From positions 1,054,001-1,118,000 of the forward strand of contig MU385717.1 in NCBI GenBank assembly GCA_022497155.1: a stretch of DNA of 64,000 nt, read 5' to 3'. This stretch comes from Whalleya microplaca (Eukaryota; Ascomycota; Sordariomycetes; Xylariales; Xylariaceae). How positions within the stretch are numbered: position 1 is the stretch's first letter; each line of letters begins with the position of its first letter. Positions 35,436-46,878 of this stretch are shown in pieces. Below the pieces are notes generated by a model that ran no database searches, had not been told where the DNA came from, and saw only the letters and a program-made list of their open reading frames with translations. Position numbers and translations under genes: made by a program.

Positions 35436-35551
35436 AGTGTATAGGTATCGGATAGCAAAAGGCTAGAAAAGGTATATTAAGGATGATGGAGAGGTCTAAA
35501 GCTAGCAGCCTAATTTTCCCTCTTTTATGTGCCGAGACGCTTTGACCACCT
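35436..35551 (+). repeat. Right 116-bp direct repeat, transition-mutated
   Basis: 109 of 116 positions match the left copy in the same orientation. The seven differences are all in the G-to-A or C-to-T direction relative to it. Confidence 0.92.
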
Positions 35552-36153
35552 CACATTACCTAGGTACATATACATGTACCTCTCAGAACTAAAAGTTAGT
35601 GTTCCCGTCATATGGTACACAGCATAAAAGTAACCTCGTTCCAGTCACGATGACCAGGCGGAATCATCATAAGGCTTGATCTTTGGTTTTCAGTGTCCAG
35701 AGTGAGTGAGTGAATATATGTAAGCAAACGGCAAACATGTTTGATTAATATCCCGAAAACCACTCGACTAGTCTTGAGATACGGAAGTGCCAGAAAAAAC
35801 AATAAGGAGTAGAATGACTTCAATCTAAAGAATGTAGGGTGGGTATTTATTTTCATTGTCACTTTGTATCTACTTGTATTCGTAAAGCTCTAAAGTTCCT
35901 GCATGCATTAGTCGCTTGGACTTGTCATGGATCTACCATCTCAACGTATTTGATAGGTAATCGTCCATTGACATCACTCGCTCACAGAACTCTTCACGGA
36001 AACTCTCCACCGCCCACCACCGACTCGTGTTGCAGCAAGAGTGTTCAATGTGAATGAACATTGAACGAACCGCCTTCGCCTCTTGCCTCTCGGCATAATC
36101 GCATCTTATTACCGCCCTTTTATTCCTTATTTTAGGAATGTCCATCCTCCGAT
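35552..36153. other. Spacer and leader upstream of the CorA transporter gene
   Basis: About 0.6 kb, including TACCTAGGTACATATACATGTACCT near 35557-35581 (a near-palindrome) and the probable leader of the CorA gene. Small frames on the minus strand (35933-36391) overlap its first exon and are shadows. Confidence 0.45.
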
Positions 36154-38795
36154 ATGGCCAGCAACCCCTTCTCGCTGCTCGATACCTCGCCCACGCGCGG
36201 CGGGCCCTCGACGCCCTCCAATGCCCAGGGAACGAGCGGCCAGGCATCCAAGAAGAAGCATCGCGGAGGCCGCAAGCACAAGCGACCCCGGCGAAAGTCC
36301 TTTGCCGCCCCGCCGGTGGATTTGAATGAGGAGGGTCTGTCGGCGTCCGCCCAAGCCGCCGCCGGAGACAGGTTCTATGTGCACGGGACAAACCTAAGCG
36401 GCACTAGTATTGATAGCGAGGCGCTTCTCGACCATAGGTATGAAGACGATATCCTCTCCCAGCTATTCCTTCTACAACGAGAGTGCTAACCGGGACACAG
36501 GGACCACAAATATCCGCGTGCAAGACGACCCTCGACGCTCGCAAACTCTCTTCAGTTGTCGCAATCCACGAGCCGGTTACGTACAGCGCAGGCAGGCCAA
36601 AGCGATGCAGACGATGATGAGGATAATACCGAGACTGCACCCCTATTGTCTGGCTCAGCTAGGCTAGGGAGCGAATCGCCTAGAAGGTATGGCTCGAGTG
36701 ATGGGCGCGGAAAACACAAGTCGCACAGCCGGCGCAATTCTAGCAGGTCGAGCGGGAGACCACGACTAGGTCACCAAACGCCATCCGAGAAGTACAATGT
36801 CAATTACCCGCCCTCGGTGCCCGGATCACCGCCACCGAGGCCTTCCGACCTGATGGATATGAGCTTTAGGGATATCCTGATGAGGGACGATGTCACACAA
36901 CGGGGTTCTCGCTCCAATAGCATGCTGGAACCCGAGTCGGATCCCCTGGAGACGCAGGCGCCCTTCGCGGAGAGAAGACATACGATTGCCTTCCAGGCAG
37001 AGGAGGACGTCTGCTTTCCCCAGGAAGGCATGTCCGAGATGGCGGAGGAGGAAGCTCAGCAAGCTCGTGACGGCCAGAGCCTGCGGACACGACGGCGGAG
37101 ACGGAATAAATGGCCGGACTTGGCGATTCTTGAAGAGTGGTCCAGACTTGAGACAGAGGGTCGTAATGAGGAGAGACGTATCAAGAGGATCACGGAGCCG
37201 CAACTGGTTAATGGCAGACTGCGCCCAATCCACAAGGGATGGTATCGAACCGAGGAAGACGCTCCGTACCGATTCACCTATTTCAATGAGGATTTCCAAA
37301 GCACGATCCACAGTCAGAGCATATCTGAGCTGGTTCAAGCCGATACTACCTTCCAAGAGCTTTTTACACCAGAGCCTCCACTATTGTCTGACTCGTCCGA
37401 CGACGAGGAAGATGAACCACCGATACCAGTCTCGAGTTCTGTCAAGAATAGCGAATTCGCCTCCAGAGCGCCTACCCGACAACCATCTTTTACGCAGAAT
37501 ATCTTCGCTCCTCAGCCTCGGCCAGAAGCTACCCTTTCCCCAGAGCCGGGTACGGCACGCTCCGTAGCAACCTCCAGGGAACATTCCGATGATACCGCAC
37601 AAATGCGGACCAGGCCTTCCCTGCTCGGTATGAAGCCTTCCCCTCCCCATGGTGTAAACGGCGAAAAACAACCGCGGTACGGCGAGCGCCCTGTTTGGTG
37701 GTTAGATGTGTTGAGTCCCACCGAGGCGGAAATGAAGGTCCTTTCCAAGGCTTTTGGCATCCATCCCCTGACCACCGAGGATATCATGCTCCAGGAGCAG
37801 CGCGAAAAGGTCGAACTCTTCCGCCACTACTACTTTGTCAACTATAGGTCGTTTGACCAGGACGCAGACTCGGAAAGCCACCTGGAGCCGGTCAACATGT
37901 ACGTGCTCGTCTTTGGCGAAGGCGTCATCTCGTTCCATTTCAACCAGACGCCGCATCCGGCCAACGTGCGGCGGCGCATACGCCAGCTGAAGGACTTCAT
38001 GATGCTTAGCCCTGATTGGATTAGCTACGCGATCATCGACGACATCACCGACGTCTATCTGCCTCTCATCCAGACCATCGAGGACGAGGTAGACGACATC
38101 GATGATCGGATCCTGCAGCTGCACTCCTCTTCTGATCCCGAGTCGACTATATCCAAGGAGAAAATGCAGGACAACGAGAAGAGCAGCTCCCCCGACACCA
38201 ACGTAGAGTCCGGTGGCGATATGCTGCGCCGCGTCGGCGACTGCAGAAAGAAGGTCATGACCCTGTATCGACTGCTCGGCAACAAAGCCGACGTGATCAA
38301 GGGCTTCGCGAAGCGCTGCAATGAGCAGTGGCAGGTTGCTCCGCGATCCGAGATCGGCCTGTACCTCGGTGACATCCAGGACCACATTGTGACGATGACA
38401 GGTAACCTCAGTCACTATGAATTGTACGTTGTACTCACATATCATGCACCCACTGGCCAATCAATTGAATTTTCTTCTCCTTTTTTCAAACAAAACAGCA
38501 TAGCTAACCTAGAGATAGGATCCTCGCGCGCTGCCACGCGAACTACATCGCGCAGATCAACATCCGCATGAACGAGCGGCAGGAGCAGACGGCGGACGTG
38601 CTGGGCAAGCTGACGGTGCTCGGCACCATCGTGCTGCCGATGAACATCATCACGGGGCTGTGGGGCATGAACGTCTTCGTGCCCGGGCAGGACGTCGAGA
38701 GCGACCTGGGCTGGTTCTTCGCCATCACCGCCGGGCTGATCATCTTCGGCGCCGCGTGCTTCATCATCGCCAAGCGCGTGTATAATATCGTCTAG
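36154..38795 (+). CDS. CorA-family magnesium transporter, Mnr2/Alr-like
   Basis: Divalent-cation (Mg2+) channel of the CorA superfamily. Exons 36154-36437, 36501-38423 and 38519-38795 (827 aa); the 63-bp and 95-bp introns keep phase. A long polar N-terminal region (about 1-480) is rich in Ser, Pro, Arg and acidic runs and contains a strongly basic stretch KKKHRGGRKHKRPRRK. The CorA domain starts near RPVWWLDVLSPTEAEMKVLS, then FGIHPLTTEDIMLQEQREKV, FRHYYFVNYRSF, a long stalk helix, HYELILARCHANYIAQINI, and ends with two membrane segments (LTVLGTIVLPMNIITG and WFFAITAGLIIFGAACFII) flanking the diagnostic GMN in LWGMNVFVPGQ. The long basic N-terminus and length are like the yeast vacuolar Mnr2 or plasma-membrane Alr1; I lean to Mnr2 on overall layout, without a way to be sure. 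Confidence 0.93.
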
Positions 38796-40563
38796 ACGAT
38801 ATTCATATTTATATCTAGATATATCTATATCTAACTATACAACCCCGACTCCCTTTAGATGGGGATGGGGGATTGACACATGCAAATATGCGTATTTATT
38901 CTTGTACATAACATAGGAAAACTTCTCGACCGCACTCACCCCAGCTTCTATCTTTTTCTTTTGTCATCGGGTGGTGGCGCCTTTGCTGGAGTATAGAACA
39001 CACATGCACACACAGACACACGGTCGCATTGCGTTTTAGTTAGGGTAACAAGCAAGGGAATCATGGGAAGGGCGTTCCGGCACAGCACAGAAGACTAGCA
39101 AGCAAGCAATAGGAGTATATTGTGGCGCCTTGTGGTTGTTTCAAGGGTGGTAGGGAGGTAGGTAACAGCTGGATAACCGGAAACGGTTGTAGTTGTTGGA
39201 AAGCGTTGTGTTGTTGTTATCATAGCTAGTAAATAAAAATATGTAGATATCATCATCTAATATGCTAGGTATGAGTCCGCAGGCTCGCGATGCTGATGTA
39301 AAATAGTTGTAGTATTGTAAGATTGATGATGGTCATCCGCGGTCGACCTTGTGCGCTTGTTGGTTTCTACTTCGAGTCCCATCGTTCATTTTTATCGACT
39401 TGGCTTATAGCATAGGATCGCTACGATTGCGAAGTAACAGGCTTTGCCTTTTTTTTTGAGCTTGTCTCCCATCTGCAAAAGTGGAGGTGAGTATTCCACC
39501 TCTAGATCCTTAGGTAGTCATTTGAAGGGGTTTTACCATCCGTAACACCCAAGGAATCTGGCAGTTTCTCAAAGCCATGTTCGTCTAAGTGTACGTAGAA
39601 TTAGGAGTTTCTCTAATGTAAGAAAAGTGCGCGAGCCATGGCGACGATCTGGTCCATGGTGTATAAAAGAAGTGCTCGTGAAAAAGGCTAGCAAGGTACT
39701 TACTTCAATACGTGGTTCTCTAGGCGGTGAAGTAGGATACATAACATAGCGATTCTATAGGTTATTTATTAACAACGAGGATTTTTTGGAGATATAATCT
39801 CATATACAAGGTTCTTCCTAAAGACTATACTACTACGAGCTCATGTTGGCATCGTAGGTATTCATGAAACAGTCCACCATAGTGAGACGGGTCCCTTGGA
39901 TCGCGGGCGAGTTTAGCCTCGATGCCTTTGAGTAACCAACCCATCGAGTCAGGTCCTCCAAGCCGACGATGGCAGCCATGTACAGCCGTTGAGGTCTATC
40001 GGTTCAAAGACACGGGGTGGAAGATCTTGGAGCTGGTGGAAATTGACAAATCAGAGGCGAGTATTGAAATTGAAGACACTAGAGAGCAGATACAGAATAC
40101 TTATTGTACTAGAAAGGTTGGAATCAACTTACTCAATCTATGAGGACCTTATATGGGGTTGACGGTATGGCGCTACAGAGTGGGTTGGAATGGATCAACG
40201 GCCATTTCAACTCAACTATTCAGTTCAACTATTCAATTCAACTATTCAATTCAACTTGACTATTTGAAGGTTCAGTATAAAACGTGTTAGTGACTCAGTA
40301 GTAAAGGAGTTGATTGAGTTGAGTTAACAAAGACCACTATATGTACCGTGCACCCACGACATATTGCCGCATTTCCAGTCTTATTCAATTCAATATGAGA
40401 TCCTGGTTGAATTGATGAAGCAGAGATTTCAACTGCACCGAGCATCGAGCAAGCTGCACTTCCATCCTTGAAGTCAGTGATGTTGTTTCCTGGGTGCAAC
40501 TGGCAAGACTAGTCAAACTGTCAACCCACATATTTACACCGTTGGGTCAACCAAGATGTAGCT
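38796..40563. other. Spacer downstream of the CorA gene
   Basis: About 1.8 kb. The first 100 bp hold ATATCTAGATATATCTATATCTA-like palindromic AT sequence just past the stop codon. From 40214 onward TTCAATT/AATTGAA motifs become dense and lead into the inverted-repeat element. No gene seen. Confidence 0.45.
40214..40252 (+). repeat. 13-bp tandem repeat, AACTATTCAATTC x3
   Basis: Three consecutive 13-bp copies; the first differs at one base (AACTATTCAGTTC). The unit shares the TTCAATTC core with the inverted repeat 300 bp downstream. Confidence 0.85.
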
Positions 40564-40661
40564 CCACACTTAGTCAATTCAATTCAATTCCACGGCGTCC
40601 CTTGCCGTTTACTTATCAATGTCAAGCCATTGTGGGATTGAATTGAATTGACTAAGTGTGG
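40564..40661. mobile_element. 98-bp inverted-repeat element, MITE-like or hairpin
   Basis: Perfectly aligned 30-bp inverted repeats with one mismatch: the left arm at 40564-40593 starts CCACACTTAGTCAATTCAAT and the right arm at 40632-40661 is its reverse complement. A 38-bp non-repetitive centre separates them. It has no coding capacity. The structure fits a very short miniature inverted-repeat transposable element, or a transcribable hairpin. I see no clear target-site duplication (GCT on the left, GAC on the right). Confidence 0.6.
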
Positions 40662-41727
40662 GACAATATTTCAGCTATGAATATCTTGATATGCCTAGGT
40701 CAGGGAGTCAATCAACAGATTCACTCGAATATGATAAGTGTGCGATAGATTTATATGTGCATTATGAAGTTGTCCTAGATTTGTTCAAGAGTTTGGAGTT
40801 GACAAAGTTATATGAAAGTTGTAGCATCATAGAAGATTAGTTTGGCGCTGTTTGAATACAACTGCGGGTTCTCCAGTGATACTGTACTTGGTCGAAGCAG
40901 TGTCTTGAAGTTGACATGAATGGATTTCTCAGGTAGCCTTCCTTTGCAGCTTATGTATACCTAATGAACCAGGTGATCTGTACAAATGAGCCCACCTACG
41001 GCTGCTTGTGAAAACTATTGAGTACTGCGATGCGTTAAGGTCGAGGCAGACAAGTCACAAGACCATCGGAGAAATAGTGCTGTCTGCATTAGTGAAGGAG
41101 TCTGGAGAGTAATAAGACTGAGCAAGCTGTTTCAAACTGAGACTTCTATACTAAAGCACAAGTATGTACTTCATAGGTAGTGAAGAAGAATAAAAGCTGC
41201 AGTGGCATAAACTTATGGCCTCGGAACATACAATGTAGTTAGACTGTGACTAATTGTCTCTGACCAATCAGTCATAAATCAAGGGCCAAAGTCTCTTTAG
41301 GCGAATATACCTAGGCTATCTGCATGAAGGATTCCCATGGGTGCAGTGGAATAATCTAGATGTGGCTGGTAAGCTAGCTAGCGCCACCCGCAACCGATTG
41401 GTCAGCTTCAAGCCTGCCAAGATAGAAGTACCTCGTACCGATCTCCACTTCAGCCTTCCATCCAGCTACTTTAATTTTCCACATAGCTGCGTCGGCCTCT
41501 ACAACATTCGCCATTACAACTTACACAAACTCCATAAACCAAGAAAGGGATTGCAGTCTAGTTGATGACCGCGCGTCGCGAAAACCTTAATCTGCGCCTT
41601 TGACATTGGTAACTGCGAAATCTCAACCTCCAATCGATACCATCTATCTCGACCGACCAGCCTCCTCTCACTCAACACCAACCAACCGACCCATAAACCG
41701 CCTCCCCCCCAAACAAAACCTTCCAAA
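40662..41727. other. Spacer and promoter upstream of U2AF35
   Basis: About 1.1 kb with the U2AF35 promoter and leader; the last 100 bp are C/A-rich (ACTCAACACCAACCAACC-like), as in many fungal leaders. Frames here are short and unsupported. Confidence 0.45.
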
Positions 41728-42357
41728 ATGGCGAACTTCCTCGCCTCCATCTTCGGCACGGAGCAGGACAAGGTCAACTGCTCGTTCTACTACAAGATCG
41801 GGGCGTGCCGGCACGGGGACCGGTGCTCGCGCAAGCACGTGAAGCCGTCGTACTCGCAGACGATCCTGCTGCCGTCGATGTACCAGAACCCGGCGCACGA
41901 CCAGAAGAACCGGCTGACGCCGGAGCAGTGCGCGAACCACTTCGACGCGTTCTACGAGGACCTGTGGTGCGAGCTCTGCAAGTACGGCGAGCTCGAGGAG
42001 CTCGTCGTCTGCGACAACACCAACGACCACCTCATCGGCAACGTCTACGCCCGCTTCAAGTACGAGGACTCCGCCCAGGCCGCCTGCGACGAGCTCAACT
42101 CCCGCTGGTACGCCGGACGCCCGGTGTATTGCGAGCTGAGCCCCGTCACGGATTTTCGCGAGGCCTGTTGTAGATTGAATAGTGGCGAGGGCTGTGTCCG
42201 TGGCGGCTTCTGCAATTTCATCCACCGCAAGAACCCCTCCCCCGAGCTCGAGAACGAGCTCACCCTGAGCACCAAGAAGTGGCTCAAGATGCGCGGCCGC
42301 GACGCGAAGAGCGCCTCCCGCAGCCCTACCCCCGAGCCCACGCGGAAACGTTTCTAG
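41728..42357 (+). CDS. U2AF small subunit (U2AF35), 3' splice-site recognition
   Basis: Binds the AG dinucleotide at 3' splice sites as a heterodimer with U2AF large subunit. A single uninterrupted frame of 209 aa. Order of parts: conserved start MANFLASIFGTEQDKVNCSF, CCCH zinc finger 1 (CSFYYKIGACRHGDRCSRKH), helical linker with YQNP, the U2AF-homology motif domain (FDAFYEDLWCELCKYGELEE through VYARFKYEDSAQAACDELNS and RPVYCELSPVTDFREACC), zinc finger 2 (CCRLNSGEGCVRGGFCNFIH), and a short basic tail. The long RS domain of animal U2AF35 is reduced to a few Ser-Arg and Ser-Pro pairs, as in fission yeast U2AF23. Codon use is strongly GC3-biased, consistent with good expression. It is the only clearly conserved gene here longer than 200 codons without an intron. 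Confidence 0.97.
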   Translation: MANFLASIFGTEQDKVNCSFYYKIGACRHGDRCSRKHVKPSYSQTILLPSMYQNPAHDQKNRLTPEQCANHFDAFYEDLWCELCKYGELEELVVCDNTNDHLIGNVYARFKYEDSAQAACDELNSRWYAGRPVYCELSPVTDFREACCRLNSGEGCVRGGFCNFIHRKNPSPELENELTLSTKKWLKMRGRDAKSASRSPTPEPTRKRF

Positions 42358-43495
42358 GAGGAAAATGGCACCCGGAGTGGCGAGGAGATGGTGGGGGATC
42401 ACGGCAAACTCGATATTCAGGTGGAAGCCTGAGATGGTGAATAATGAAGAAGCAAGATTGAAAGCAGCTGCAGCCGTGGTTCAGCTGGGTCCGCCCGCCC
42501 TTGCAGTTTCCTGACTATTCAGAGGTTCACTTGAGATTACCGAAGGTGGAATGAACCGTACGGAGAACGCATATCTATCATGTAGGGAAGAAATCATGGG
42601 AGATAGGAAGTTGTTGCTACGTTTTCCCTAACTACTGCATAGTTGCCTAGCGAGGGCGAGAAGACGAGAGAAACAGCTGCTCTTGGTCGCGTAGGCGTGG
42701 CATTCTACGCAAAAAATCGGGTCTGGAAGTTCGGCGTTTCATGGACTACTGCGCAATTCTGCTAAGAGATGAATCATCACGAGATTCTCGTGCGTTCCTT
42801 AATCTGTACGAGTAAAACATGCAGAGAGCATGAGAACGAAGGCATATATATAATCTAAGAGATCGACTTGCCATGAGCATCCCGTGTCATCATCGTGACC
42901 ATTGTGTTGTTAAAAATTGATATTTTACGTCGTGAGACCATTATTGACTGACTGATAAGAAGAACAAAATACTTAGTTTTCCAATTACCCATATAAACCT
43001 AGCAGCCTAATTGCCGGTAACACGTATGTCTCTGTCTCTGTCTGTCTGTCTGTCTGTTTGTTCCCTAGGAGGCGCCCCCCATCATCTCTAATCTACTGAA
43101 TTGCTACCTGCCAACAAGCCTTTCCCCCCATGCCCGGCCATCTTTGTATGTATGTATGTTATTACCGACGTCTGAAACAATGCCTATAGTGATTGAAACA
43201 CGCCTTGCGTAAGGAACTAATCGAAAGTGAGGTTGAAGTAGCTAGCCAAGAAAGCTGGTGGTTCCCCCTGACTGACTATCAACTAGCTAGTAATTCCTTG
43301 CTCCCGCCTCCCCCCAAATGCCACGAAGGAAAGTTGAGCAAAACGCAGGGTCGGGAGATAAACCGTCGTCTTCTTCCTCTCCCTACACGTCTTCCTACAC
43401 AAAGCGCATGATGCGCGAGACGGCAGTAATCCGCAAGGCAGCTAAGCTAACTGACTTACTCGGTACCGATATTTCTAACTTCCGCCGTCAACCGA
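42358..43495. other. Convergent spacer between U2AF35 and the oxysterol-binding protein gene
   Basis: About 1.1 kb. It contains a (CTGT)n microsatellite around 43030-43058 and short TATG repeats near 43147-43159. No gene seen. Confidence 0.45.
43030..43058 (+). repeat. CTCTGT/CTGT microsatellite
   Basis: Two TCTCTG units grade into about five CTGT units. A simple repeat in the spacer between two converging genes. Confidence 0.8.
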
Positions 43496-45528
43496 TCAAC
43501 TCCTGGCATCGAAGAACTCCGTGCCCGGGGTTTTGGGGGGGCTCTTCGCCGCCGACGGCGGCAGGTCCTTCTTCAAGTCGCCCGCGAAGTCGATCAGGGG
43601 CTGCCCCCCCTCTGCCTTGTGGCCCGTGGATGCCAGGATGCCCGAGATGCTCTTGCTGTCCTTGCGGGCCTTGGGCGTGGAGCCCCCCGAGGGAGGCGCG
43701 GCGTCGTTCTGCCCGAAGTCGATCAGGTCGTCGTCCGCGGCGGGTTTGGCGGCTGCCCGGGGATTGCCGGCCGAGGCGCTCGGCGGTATCATGTTCCACT
43801 CGCTCGACTTCTGGCCGGGTATTATGGGGTAGATCGCCATGATCTGCTCGGATTGTTTTTCTGGCGGCGATGTTGTGTCACTATAACCATAATTAGTACA
43901 CACCGTAAAGATCGGATTATAATGTGATATTGGCATCAGCCACTCACATATGGGCGTTGATGATCCATTCTAGATGGGCCATGTCCTCTCCCGTCTCCCC
44001 ATGATGCGGGTCTATACGCCTGAATAGCCTCGGATGCCACTCGACGCCTGCCGCTTCTCTGCTCGCAGCCTCCTCTCTTTGCCTGTCCTCGATCTTGGTT
44101 TTCTCGGTCGTGGCTAATTCGTGATTCTTCTCCTTTACGGCCTTAGCCGTGTTCTGCCATAACCTCTGCGACTCGCGCTCGTCCTGTTCCTGCATCGGCC
44201 GTACGCGTGGTCTCGAAGCCCTTGCACTCCGAGCGTCGAAGAACGTATGTTTTTTGCCATTCTGAATCCTTCGTTAGCTTACGACACCTCTGACTAAGCG
44301 ATTTCCTACCCTGAGGTCTTTTATGTGCATCTCTTCGCTCCACAGTCCCGAGAGCTCGAAGAGTATCTGTCCCGTTCGTTCGTCTTTTATCGTGCCTCCG
44401 ATGGCGTTATAAGTTCCGCTGACCCACCCCTTGGTCTTGAAGTCGACATCGGCCGTGAGGCCTAGTTCGGGACACCGTACGACGCTATGGTCGCCGAGCT
44501 CGTACTTCATATTTCCGAACAAAATTCCTCGGGCGTACATGTTGGGTTGTGTAAGCCAGCTTGCAACTTTGTCAGTATAAGTCCATATTCCAAATTTTCC
44601 ATAGTTCTCACATACTATTGTTCTCCCTTCTTACGGTCCTTACCCCTGTTCATTAAGCTGAGCACAGCGATGCCTTCCATCATACTGGCGGCAGAGTTGC
44701 CCAGAAACTTGCTCCTAGGCTTCAGGGTCCCGTCTATGCGGATATGATGGTCCGGCGCCATGTAGAAGTAGCTCGACTTGGGCGGATGGTGCGATGTCTG
44801 TTCAGAGATGTAGTAGGCTCGCGTCTTGTCAGGCAAGTCCCAATAGCAGGAGAACACCTCGCCGAGGATCGGGTTCAGGGGCTTCTTGACGCCACTATTG
44901 TCATAAGTCAGTTGATACTGTATGAGGTAACGAGGGGGAGGTTATGGGAGCTGTACGGTGGTCTGAGATGCCAGCCGCTGAGATAAAACTTGACTACGGA
45001 AACGAAGCGGTCGACAGGGTCTTCGATATCAGGGATAGGGAGGAGCATCTCGGGGTGGCACATGAAGCTGTGGTTCACAATGTAAGCTCTGTATCACACC
45101 GTACAAGGTGTACGAAAACCCACTTGGTGATCCGCTCTAACATACTTCGCGGCTCGAGGATAAACGTAGGTAAGACGACGCGGCTGAGGTCGGCGCCGGG
45201 TCGTAGTTGGGATATGATATGCGTTAACACTGCTCAGGGTATTAGTGCTACGGGACACCTTCTCAAGGAGCTTATTTGGACCTACCGTTGCCCTGGTCGG
45301 GCTCGACAACAGTAGTATCATCCTCGCCTTCGGCAACGCTTCCGTCCATCGAAGATTTACTACCTAAGGAACAAGGGGGCACCGGTGTCAGCAGGGAACC
45401 CTAAGGGACGGAATGTTCGGCAACATAGGGGCGTATAAAGGAGTCGCAAAGTCATATGGGCACATACTAGCATTCGAATAGGTCCGGCGGCGGCCCTTGA
45501 GGCCTGAGGTGATCTTCCCTCCGTGCAT
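43496..45528 (-). CDS. KES1: Oxysterol-binding protein homologue, Kes1/Osh4 type
   Basis: Lipid exchanger that moves sterol against PI4P between ER and Golgi membranes. Eight exons: 45528-45468, 45363-45286, 45229-45124, 45067-44957, 44894-44616, 44559-44310, 44261-43948 and 43880-43496 (527 aa). All junctions keep phase, with introns of 48-104 bp. The protein reads [20 protein letters not shown], an acidic stretch, [58 protein letters not shown], the family signature [51 protein letters not shown] and [16 protein letters not shown], then a charged helix ending in WHPRLFRR. There is no PH domain or ankyrin repeat, so it is the short Osh4 type. A C-terminal tail of about 120 residues rich in Pro, Ala and Asp extends beyond the yeast protein. 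The first exon (ATG at 45528, A at -3) is supported by phase and splice sites; a start at 45349 would give 502 aa. Confidence 0.9.
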
Positions 45529-46878
45529 CTTTGCGTCGAGTTGTCGCGGGCTAGGAGAGAAACGAGGCTGCCTGCCAGCGAAGAAGAGTGTCTAATAAGA
45601 GGCAAGGCCCAACTGCATAGGCAGGCAAACAGATTTACCCCTCCTGTGCGGGTCGTCGGAATCTTATCGATTAACCTTCGTAGTCCGAGGGGTTGGGTAA
45701 TGACCTCACAGGGTCTGACACTTGACTTTTTTAGCGACTGGGCATGGGCTTCTCGTGCTGCGTGGGCATGAAGGATGCGGAAGACAACAACATACAGATC
45801 TGACAGCCTCAAAAAGATATAATATAGTTATCTCCACTGCAGGGAAAAAAGGGATTATTCCATATAGAGTTTAGGTAGTTCAGCTAAGACCCGTCCATAA
45901 AGCCCATGTGCAAATATCGGTGATGGAGCTGACCGAGTATCCTTAGCTATGAGTTAAGCAATAGCACTACGTAATCGTAAATTGGGAAATTCGGGGTGCT
46001 GGTCACTGATATGTATGGGCAAACACAGGTGCCAAGGTTCCTGTCTTGTGGGATGGCGGGTAGAACCACTTGGTCGGGGTCACGAGAGGCCGACGGATGG
46101 ATGACGTACCCGAGCTTGTACATGCATACATGAATCCAATACCTACATAATGCTTATTATGGAAGCCTTGTGAATGGGAATTAGTATGGTACGCAATATG
46201 CATGCAGCATCAGAGATCGACATGTCAGCTGGATAAGCTTTTCTGTTGAGGCTTTGCCCTTATTCTTGTTCTGTTGGCCTCCTCCGTCGGGCACACACCT
46301 GTAGATAAGACCTATTGGAGTCACACGCCTTGGCCTAACCTATCCTAGGTACCTAGATAGTAACGGTGTGTCGTTCTCGTTTGCTTGGCTTGCATTTCTT
46401 AGTCTTAGTCCTATACATACGGTCTATCGAAGTCAACCTCGGAGTGGTTGTGTAGAAACAAGGGCTCGTGATACTCCTAATTCGGAGTTTTAGTGATGCT
46501 GTGTGCCTTATGATGATGGGTGGGATATATATCGTCATTATCGACTGCCATACGATTCATGTCCCCTTTAAACACCAAACCTTAGATGTAGCCTTGCTTC
46601 TCCGCTCCTTCAGCAAGCAATCTCTCTCAGCTTAGACGGATAGCTTGGATTTCTCAATTATCAAAATCTTCTCGCCCGTTCGGCAACCTTTTTGTCTATT
46701 GTCATTTTCGAGAAGCAACTCCCCATAATCGACTATGACACCCATCTCTTCTTTGAACGACCGACCACTGTGGGGTATCTTGGCATAATGTTGCTACATC
46801 TTGCGATATGCCATTAAGTTGAAGCATTCGCAGGACCATCTGTATAAATCATGTACTCATTCCGCCATCGTGCGCCTC
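45529..46878. other. Spacer between KES1 promoter and the large uncharacterised gene
   Basis: About 1.35 kb upstream of KES1 and downstream of the large gene. ATCCTAGGTACCTAGATAG lies near 46342-46360. Frames such as 45360-45812 (-) run through the KES1 first exon in another frame and are not genes. Confidence 0.45.

Larger units (their letters stand above)
34780..35551. mobile_element. RIP-like degenerate element with 116-bp terminal direct repeats
   Basis: A 772-bp unit bounded by two 116-bp direct repeats and filled with AT-rich sequence carrying no coding potential. The repeats differ at seven sites, all transitions (six G to A, one C to T on the + strand), and in every case the right copy has the A or T. 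In 34981-35400 I counted by hand about 58 TpA against about 23 TpG plus CpA; TpA excess with CpA/TpG loss is the mark of repeat-induced point mutation. ATTAC occurs just left of the unit (34771-34775) and just right of it (35555-35559), a possible 5-bp target duplication, though the edges would then not coincide exactly with the repeats. The shape fits a miniature LTR element (TRIM-like) or two solo relics flanking a decayed body. TG...CA ends are not obvious. Confidence 0.55.

Noticed and set aside
37702..38460. 252-residue minus-strand frame over the CorA gene
   Set aside because: Antisense shadow of the conserved CorA domain.
41668..42402. 244-residue minus-strand frame over U2AF35
   Set aside because: Arises from strong GC3 bias of the true + strand gene; Ala/Val/Leu-rich without motifs.
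45360..45812. 150-residue minus-strand frame upstream of KES1
   Set aside because: Runs through the proposed KES1 first exon and intron in another frame; no motif.
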